DNA from: Piper betle
Taxonomy: Eukaryota; Streptophyta; Magnoliopsida; Piperales; Piperaceae
Direction of reading: 5' to 3'
DNA: 64,000 bases
Assembly (NCBI GenBank): GCA_033002965.1
Contig: JAURVB010012656.1
Span: forward strand, 62,001 to 126,000
Of this stretch, positions 55,493 to 64,000 are shown one piece after another (position 1 is the stretch's first letter; each line of letters begins with the position of its first letter). The translations under genes and the position numbers were made by a program. The notes under the pieces were generated by a model that did not search any database, was not told the DNA's origin, and saw only the letters and a list, made by a program, of their open reading frames with translations.

Positions 55493-57197
55493 TGTAAAGA
55501 CCCGAAAAAAAATTTCATTAGCTGGTTAAGTATGAATTACCCAGTTAAATTAAAAAGTAATTTCTAATCGGACGATTCTAGTTGAATCAGTCGAGTCGAA
55601 CACATTAATTATCCATTTAACCATTTAAGTAAACCATACCATTTAAGAGGTTGAGTGAAAAGGTTAAGTGAACCGTGTTAATTACCCAATTACCCGGTTA
55701 AAGGAATTATGGTGAAAGGGTGCTTCCACAAACCCTAGCCGTCATTTATTCTTTATAAAAGGAGAAGGGGTCGTTGAACCTAGGAAATACCAATGGATGA
55801 TGGGGTGTGAGAATTTAATGAAGGGGTCGTTGAACCTAGGAAATACCAATGGATGATGGGGTGTGAGAATTTAATGAAGGGTCGTTGAACCTAGGAAATA
55901 CCAATGGATGATGGGGTATGAGAATTTAATGGAGGGAATGGTTGAAGTGTATATATATGCAGGAGGAGGGAGTATTTCATCCCTCATCTCCGTCCCAGGC
56001 GACCTCCCCATTACTGTGTGAGTATTTCATCCCTCATCTCCGTCCCAGGCGACCTCCCCATTACTGTATTAGGGTTCACGGGTCACAGTCAGACGTAATC
56101 ACAAATCAGGTACGTATAATAGGTAGAACATCGTATTTTCCTTGTTGGTAGCCTAGGTCGGCCTGAGCCCAGATTCGACTACCATGCACCGAGTGCAACC
56201 GGGGTCAATGAATTGACTCAGTCCGACACTGGGTCGTGTTATGTGCGTGAATTTTGTAATGCATCGACATTGTTTTGGAGTAGTGATAGCCACCCCATAA
56301 AAAGGCTACGGCCAGGGTGAGTGAGGCACAGCGATTCCTCCATCGCACTGGAGTGCAGTGATAGCCGCCCCATAAAAAGGCTACGGCCGGGGTGTGTGAG
56401 GCACTGGCACTGGAGTGCAGTGATAGCCGCCCCATAAAAAGGCTACGGCCGGGGTGTGTGAGGCACTGGCACTAGAATTGGTAGTGAGAGCTTCCCCACA
56501 AACGGGGCATAGCAATCACCTGAGTGCAGTGATAGCCGCCCCACAAAAAGGCTACGGCCAGGGTGTGCAAGGCATTGGCACTGGAGTGCAGTGATAGCCT
56601 CCCCATAAAAAGGCTACGGCCGGGGTGTGCGAGGCACTGGCACTAGAATTGGTAGTGAGAGCTTCCCCACAAACGGGGCATAGCAATCACCCGAGTGCAG
56701 TGATAGCTACCCCACAAAAAGGCTACGGCCGGGGTGTGCGAGGCACTGGCACTGGAGACGGTAGTGGTAGCCTCCCCACAAAAAAGGCTACGGCCGGGGT
56801 GTGCGGATCACAGCGGATACCTCCTCCGCATTGTTTTGGAGTATAGCGGAATCGCTCCACCGCATATTAAAATAAACATAAGGAAATAGTGGAATGTACT
56901 TGTTTTGTTTTATCTATTATACTACTTAGTGTTGTAATCACTAACGCATAATTGCCTCCGCAGGTGTGCAGATACGAGATTAGGTGATTGACATCCAGAG
57001 TATGGAGCAAAATAAATATGAGGACTCCTTTTTTTATTTAATTGAGAAATAAGTGTGGCTGCTGGGAAACGGTCCAAGACTGTGGGATCTTTATATATGT
57101 TATTATTTATAAAAAATGTTTGACATAATTACTTTACTTTTAAGTAACATCTAGCCAGTTAGGCCCACAATATCGTGAAAAATGACGGGTTGTTACA
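55493..57197 (+). mobile_element. solo LTR, gypsy family A (1705 bp)
   Basis: It runs from TGTAAAGACCC to GACGGGTTGTTACA and is flanked by perfect 5-bp copies ATAAT (55488-55492 and 57198-57202). It is nearly identical to the LTR at 1034-2719 in inverse orientation, including the internal repeat arrays. No internal region is attached, so it formed by recombination between two LTRs. It sits inside LTR B4. Confidence 0.92.
56280..56815. repeat. GC-rich minisatellite inside solo LTR A
   Basis: Inverse counterpart of 1420-1960: units with AAAAAGGCTACGGCCGGGGT and the CCCCACAAACGGGGCATAGC variant, about nine units, in nearly the same order as in the other LTR A. Confidence 0.85.
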
Positions 57198-57438
57198 ATA
57201 ATACTCTAATCATAAAATATTAATAACATAATTATATTATATTAATACATAGCTAAACATGAGTAAATATCAACATATACTAGTGTTAGTAAATATATAA
57301 ATATATATATATATATAAAATAATTAAATCAATAAATAAATAAATAAAATGGTTAATACTCATTAATCATGAATATTAATAATATCATAGTTATATAATA
57401 CAAGAATACATAATTAAATACAAATAAATAATAACATA

Positions 57439-60400
57439 GATGCTCTAAAACCCCAACTCTCGCTTGTAATTGGTCGGTTTGAACTAGTCTCGAGTCGGTT
57501 CGAGTAAGCTCAAGCCAGAACAATTTTAAGAATATGAGTATGAGGGCCAAATGGCCATATGAGCATTTTATAAAGGCTGATTTTGCTCGACATGCATATG
57601 ATAGTTTTAGTTATGATCCAGTAGAGCATGAGTTATCAGTGTATACACAAGGTATGCATATGATTTTTATGAGTTAACCAGGATTTTAGTCCTAGATCTA
57701 GGCCGTTATAGCGTTTCGGATCTGTTTGGGATTTTCTAGGTATTTCATTTGCATGCAACGTAGGAATTTCAAATCGCTTGATTGTGGCCCTATGGGCCCA
57801 GCTTGATTGAATTCAGAATTCGAGGCTCATATAACCTTCTTGTCTCGATTCCCACCTATAGAATCACTTTTAGGAACCGAGGCAGTTTCGACTTTGGACG
57901 GTCTCGATCCAAGCTTTCTGTCTATATGTATATTGCATATACCCATAGGTAGGTCCTACTAGACCACGAGTTGTCAGAAGTTTGGATCGAGCCACGTGGC
58001 AAAATCTAAGCCATCCACGACAACCCTAGTTTTCTCCCATTTATATTTCAAACATTTCCATCGATTGTTAGATTTCCACCATTATCGCCGGCACCACTTT
58101 GGCTCACCGTTGGCGAGACCTCAGCCCTCCTCCGGCCACCGGATCAGTACGGTCATGACCACCTCGTAATCGGCTATCAGTCCATGCCCACCGTCCCCAT
58201 CGGTGCCACAGTAGTCGCCGTCGGCGATCGAGTTTTTATCACTATTCATCACCACCACTGCAACCCTTTGGGTCATTTCCCAGCGATGGCGAGCCACCAC
58301 CGGGACAACTACCCCTCATCGAGATCTCAATTTTGAAACTACCTATAACCACTGCCATGGCCACGATCACCGCCGACGACATTGTTGCACCCGGCGGCAA
58401 TACCTCTCCTTTTCAGCCGATTTTCGGCCAACCACCTACAGGACTCCGCCGGTCATAACCACCAACACCTCCTTTGTGACGGCCTCCATCGATCCTGACG
58501 GCGGCGACCCCAACAGAATACCCGTCGGCGTTCTTCAGCGACAGGAACCGCGGCCCTTTATTTGTCTCATTGGCCTGGTTTGCGGTCCGCTTGCCCGCGA
58601 CCGCCTCCACCTGCTAGATCTTGTTAACCAGCCCGCCAACCCATGTTCGAGTCCGCTAGTCTAGTTCAGGTCTGCCTATCCAACCCAGCCCATTTTCAGT
58701 AAACCCAGACTGGGTTGGTTCAGCCCATTCAGTTTGGTCTAGTTCAGCTTGGTTCGGTCTAATTTAGCCCATTTTCGGCCATTTCTCGACCTTTTTTGGT
58801 AATTCCAAAGCCTGTACATTAGTTTAGATGCATATTCACATTGTTTAGCATGTTTGGTTGTTTAGTATTTTTCTTTATTTATTAATTATTTTATTTATTT
58901 ATTTATTCATGATTATTAATTTCTTGTTATTTATATATTTGTTGGCTATGTTGAATGATTATGTGACTAATTATTGTTATTGATAAAGTAAATATTCATA
59001 GATATTATTTTTGTTCATGTTTATCTTATTTTATTTAATTAATTGATTATTATTAATTATTTCTTACTTGTGTTATTATTTATATGTATTTAGGCGTTTG
59101 TTCGTATATTGTTCGTATATTTAATACTTATATAAATATTCTTCATAATTAATTAATATTAGTCATTTATTTATTTATTTATTTATATGTTTACTAACAC
59201 AAGTATATATAATATTTTCTCATGTTTAATCGTGTATTTATATATTATAATTATTTTATGATTCAATTATTAGAGTATTATTTATGTTCATGTATTTATT
59301 ATTTATCTAAATATCTATGAGTGGATTCCTTGTTTGTTTATTTATTATTATTATTATTATTATGTCTTGATTTGTGTGTCACATGTTTAGTTATAGCTTT
59401 GTTAGCACTATTTTCTTTATTTGGATGAATTGATGATATGAGCACACACCACGAGCATGCATCATATAGGGATGTTAGTATTTTACTTAATAGTGGGTTC
59501 CGATGTAGGTTTCGGAGTCCGAGCTCCCCATAGATGTGCAGATATGCTTGGAGCTTGGACCACAGGTCCGTATCACTCTCCCTCTCTATTTGACTCCCTG
59601 CGTGTCAAGTTTAACCTTGTTTTAGACATAAGACGACATCGGCGGCATTTTATCGGATCTCATCCAATGTCGGGCTATTTAGTCGTGTTTTCTACACATA
59701 TTTAATAAAACTACAAGGATGAGATCCCTTTTTGGTTTTCGAACTGAAGCTATAGAAATGTATGATACAAGCCTCTTCCCTAAGCCTATTATATAAATAA
59801 GTGCATTTTTATGGATTTCCCGAATAAGAGAATGAGTGGTACGGAGATATGTATGGACCGCATTAGTACTCCTTCACACCGTGAGGTAGTGCAGTGTATG
59901 AGGATACTACATAATATAGCGCATTTTCAGAATTTGTGGTACTAACTTAACTGTTCATTTTGCCGTTCGAGTACCGTGGCGGGTGATATGGAAAATGTGA
60001 GGGTGTAAGCATTGTATGTATGAATATGATTATGAGTCGTGCATGCGAGCCAGCACTTGCTTAAGTATGTTTGCTTACCGCTCAGTGTGAGGCAATCTTG
60101 AAGTTTCATAAGTTTTCGTGGATAATGGAATACTCATTTGCCCGTTTATATTAGTTACTTTTCAGACCAGTAACATTTGTTACTGATGTTTTCCATATAA
60201 TATATGTAGGTCTTGCAATCTTAAGTCGACTTTGGTGGGACAACAGATAAACGCTACACCCACTTGAGCTCAGCACACTTATTTACTTTCTTACTTTTAT
60301 TTATGTATGATGTGTTTTGACATATATTTAATAGTGTCTTTCATTCTCATGACTGTAGAAGGTTGTTTCGATCTATTTTATCGATCAAGTCATACCAACC

Positions 60401-60478
60401 GACAACTTGAAACATGACTCGACTCGATCGTAACATTTCTGATTCTGTTCTTACGTGAACCAAAATCGGGGTGTTACA
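57439..60478 (+). mobile_element. LTR family B, plus copy B5 (about 3.0 kb), nested in B4
   Basis: It starts around TGCTCTAAAACCCCAACTC (57441) and ends CAAAATCGGGGTGTTACA (60478). ACATA occurs at 57434-57438 and 60476-60480, consistent with a 5-bp target copy, although this would place the ends two or three bases inside the usual TG...CA. It carries the full B order: AT-poor start, GC-rich block (58080-58640), AT-rich TTATTTATTTATT block (58870-59370), and the ACGACATC...GATCTCATCC...ACAAGGATGAGATCCC and CATTTGCCCG blocks. Short frames in the GC-rich block are not conserved. Confidence 0.72.
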
Positions 60479-62334
60479 TACACGAACAAATAAATAGAAG
60501 AATAAATAAATAAATATAATTTAGTAAACATAAATAAGACTAATATTAATAAGTAAATATATCATTATTAATGATAAATAATCATATAAACATGCATTAT
60601 AATCAATAAATACACAAATAACAAGAAATGAATAATAATAAATAAATAAATAATAAAGAAAGAAAAATAATCATAACATGTTAAATTATGTGAATATGCA
60701 TCTAAACTAAAATGTGTGTTCTCAAATTATCGAAAACAGGGCAAAAACGGGCAGAAATGGTCCGAAAATGACTAAACCGGGTCAACGGAGCTGAACCAAA
60801 CCGAGTTGGGCCGAGTCAACTTAGTATGTATTAAATAAAATGCTGTGATGGGTCGGCTGGGCTGGTCTGAATTGGTGGACAAGGCACGAAGTTGGACAGG
60901 GAGACTTGGGCACCACCAAGCGGACGTGACACAAACAGGCGGATGCGAATGCAGACAAGCCGACGCAACACAGGGCGGCTGGTGCCCATTGCCAAAAAAT
61001 GACGACAACATCGCCACTAGGGTCGCCGCCAGTCGGGATCAACGAAGGGGAGGACGGGGAATGTGATGATAGTGGCGATCAGCAACGTCCGGCCATCGGC
61101 TGGCAAAAAACAGCTGGGAATTGGCCGTATCATTGGCAAATGCAGCAAAGTCTCCAACAACGATCGTAGCCACAGTGATGATCATGGGTGGTCTAAAAAG
61201 ATTGGCCGTCGAGTGAGGAAACTATGTGGGTTGATGGTTGGCGGTGTTCGGCCAGTGGTTGGCCAAAAAATGGCCTAAAACGATCTAAAATGCCACCAGG
61301 AAAGTGAGAGTCACCAGTGGCAATAGTGGCCACGGCGGAGGTAGGTGTCTATCTTAAAAGGAAGATCTCAATGTGGGGAGGCTGTCAGGGTGGTCGGCTT
61401 TATCGTAGGACACTCACTGGTGTCGAAAAATGGCCACAAAGGTGGTGGCTGCAATGATGAATAATGATAAAAAAATTTGGTCGCCAACAGCGACTAGGGC
61501 GGCGCCGGTGGTAATTGTTGGTACGAACCGATAGCCGGCCACGATGTGGTCATGTCCGTACCAATCCGGTGGTCGAAGGATGGCCGAGGTCTCTCCGGAA
61601 GCAAGCCAAATTGGCCTTGGCGCTAAGGTGAAATTTTCAAAATCATGCGAAAGTCATTGAAAACCAAACAGAGAATGCTAAGGCTGACATGGATGGTTCA
61701 CATCTTGTCACATGGTATAATCTGAATGTTCGACAACTCATTGTCTAGTGGAAAGCTCAGATCGAAAACGTGCAAAGTCAAAACTAATTCGAGTCCTAAA
61801 AAACTCTATAGGTGGGAATCGAGGCAAGAAGACTAAATGAGTCTTGAACCCTGAACTCAATCAAGCTGGGCCCATAAGGGCTCAATTCAGTGAAATACCC
61901 TAAAATCCCAAACAAATACTAAACGCTGTAACAACCTAGATCTAGGCTTAAAACCCTTACTAACCCATAAAAAAATTATTTGTATACCTCGTGTATACAC
62001 TGATAAATTGTACTCTACTGTAACATAACTGAAACTATCGTCTATATGTCGGGCATACTCAGCCTTCATATCATGTTTATATGACCATCTGACCCTCATA
62101 CTCATAGTCTGAAAATTGTCGACTCGTGACTAGTCCAAACCAGGCAAACTACAAGCAGGTAAAATTATAACCCGAAGCTAGGTGTTACACCCAACCTCTA
62201 TAATATATTCATATGGCCACCAGACCTCATACTCATAGTGTAAAAGTTAAATTGACTCAAACCAACTCAAAACTGGTACGAACCGGGCAAGACAACAAGT
62301 GGGTAAAACCCTAACCCAAAGCTAAGGTTTTACA

Positions 62335-64000
62335 CTAGTTGTGTGCTTTGTAACTCAATTGAGCTTTTGATTATTAGATGTAAGAAGACTTTGGAATGTC
62401 ATCTCCACATTTTGTATAATTTCTTGTATGTACGGAGCATCATTGTAAATTCTCTTAAAATATTGAAGTGAACTCATGATTATAAGGTGTTTCTCTTGTT
62501 ATGTTATTTATTCAAAAAATGTGGGGTGGTTTGAGCGCATAATATATTGTTATATTTATTTGTATTAAAGTGGTATTGTTTCTTGGAAACTATTTTTTAT
62601 TATTGAACAATATATAATTTTATAATTTTAATGTGTTTTTTTTTCAATGTAAGACTTTGAATTTAGATATCAATTATGTGAGATCAGTTTTGTCATTTGT
62701 CTTGTATTTTTCAATTAATTATATATGGTGATTAGGGGTAATTTTAATATGTTTGCAATTAAAGTGCATGTCATTTATACCTAGTAACACTAAAAATGAC
62801 ATTTCCACCATGTCCAACCAATACATGTTAGACATAGGGCCCGAGTCTTTTACATACATGTCTACGATGATGAGTAACCGGCATAATTGTGCACGCTCTG
62901 ACCTACGAGTGTTCATTACTCTTGCCAAACTCCTTTAAATCTTTTTTCTCAGACAAAACCATCAACAAGTTTGGTTTAAAAAAACTTAAATCAAGCTTTT
63001 TAAAACTCATATTATGTGGACGCTGCACATACTACAGGTTTAGTACACTAATTATCCTTTTTATTTATAAACAAGTAAAATATATAGATGTTTCATTTTA
63101 AATGAGATAGGTACAAATTAAGCAAATTATTAAATTTATGTATGTTTATTTATTGATGGAGTCTTATAACCAAATTGGATGTAAGCCGTTGTGCTAACTA
63201 TTGTTCTAAAATTGGTTTAATTAATTTCATCATTTATTTATTTGATAAAAAGAATTTGTAATCATTTTCAAACCTCAATCAACTAACCATTGACTTTGGC
63301 TCATGTAGACAACCACGTGCCGTACAATTGATTATTATACGAGCGCTAAGACCTGCTACCCAGTCATAAACCATACAAAATCGCTAAATCTTTTCCGAAT
63401 AAGAAAAACAAGATCATCAAGCTTTTAAAACAGTTATATTAATTAGATCAGCGTGACCCAAATTCTTTTGTTTTAGTAAAATATCATAAATAACTGCATT
63501 TCAAAATTTTCTTTCAACAATAACCAAATTTACAAAATTATATTAGAAATAACTATTTTTAAATTTTTTGTACGACCAAATTATATTATTTTTTTAAATA
63601 ATGATAAAAATACCCATAAAATTTATTTTTACAAATATCTAAAAATATATTATTAATAAAACTTATAATTTTTTTATTAACTTTATATATAAAAATCAAA
63701 AATTAACTTATAAATAATAAATTGAATATAAAACTAGTGAGGAGCTAAAAGAGAAAAAAATGTTTTTATTGAATTTTAGAGAATTAAAAAGAAAATTAAA
63801 TTTTAGAACATCAAAATAAAAAGTAAAATAAAAAAGTTATGTTTTTAGATAATCAGAATTTTAATTTGAAATTGTTGCATTTTATTCAAAATTAAAATAT
63901 TTCTTTTATTCAATATATTTTTATTATAAATATTTAAAAATAAAAAATATATATCGTTCATTATATAAAACACACAATAAAATTTTTTAGAAAATTTAAA
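62335..64000. other. AT-rich sequence, no recognisable feature
   Basis: No gene, LTR terminus, tandem array or RNA gene was recognised on either strand. Short open frames (62719-62938 on both strands, 62889-63101) have no known motif. AT content rises strongly after about 63400. Confidence 0.5.

Larger units (their letters stand above)
54580..62334 (-). mobile_element. LTR family B, minus copy B4, split by two insertions
   Basis: Three parts join into one family-B sequence: 54580-55492, 57198-57440 and 60476-62189, with a further partial end copy to GCTAAGGTTTTACA at 62334. The first insertion is the solo LTR A, the second the plus-oriented B5. At the second junction AATAATAACATA (57431-57438) joins CACGAAC (60481) exactly as the uninterrupted copy near 35600 predicts. 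Its first 300 bp or so are missing at 54580. Confidence 0.68.

Noticed and set aside
62719..62938. Overlapping frames on both strands near the right edge
   Set aside because: Short, mutually antisense, without recognisable motif or nearby gene signals; expected by chance.

Overview
This window looks like plant nuclear DNA from a repeat-rich, AT-rich genome. I cannot name the species from the sequence. The evidence is several families of long-LTR Ty3/gypsy retrotransposons primed by initiator tRNA-Met, a Ty1/copia-type LTR, a hAT DNA transposon, an endogenous caulimovirid (plant pararetrovirus) relic and one plant-specific ATL-type RING-H2 gene. That gene (16609-17067, minus strand) is the only intact cellular protein-coding gene I can defend. 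Almost everything else is transposon sequence, much of it nested.

Layout. 1-2719: an incoming minus-strand gypsy element with an open gag frame, primer-binding site and 1.69-kb LTR (family A); a nearly identical solo LTR lies at 55493-57197 with a 5-bp target duplication. 2720-9342: LTR fragments, dominated by two family-D LTRs facing away from each other, each carrying a higher-order minisatellite. 9343-10287: a short primer-site-to-polypurine internal module and 150-bp LTRs. 10288-14830: decayed retrotransposon sequence ending in a copia-type LTR. 14831-18640: the low-copy island with the RING-H2 gene. 18820-29275: one decayed plus-strand gypsy pol gene split into three pieces by a 5.2-kb hAT element (itself containing an LTR) and by a 2.65-kb chimeric retroelement; both insertions restore the pol reading when removed. 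29667-43805: long-LTR families B and C nested in each other, plus one copy of a 1.95-kb duplicated block. 43806-47810: the caulimovirid relic (coat protein, zinc finger, Cys-rich region, protease, start of reverse transcriptase; minus strand), interrupted by a 1.15-kb inverted-repeat element. 48190-50143: second copy of the 1.95-kb block. 50144-62334: more B and C LTRs with the solo A LTR inside. 62335-64000: AT-rich sequence with nothing recognisable.

The genes do not form a pathway. The most informative signal is structural. The long LTRs of families A, D and D' share two conserved modules of roughly 80-100 bp that flank a family-specific, rapidly changing segment, which in A and D is a minisatellite. 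Also notable are a retroelement whose two ends come from different LTR families yet is flanked by one 5-bp target duplication, and a hAT insertion whose two 8-bp target copies each differ by one base from the interrupted pol codons. Coordinates of decayed elements are approximate unless a target duplication or TG/CA terminus is stated.
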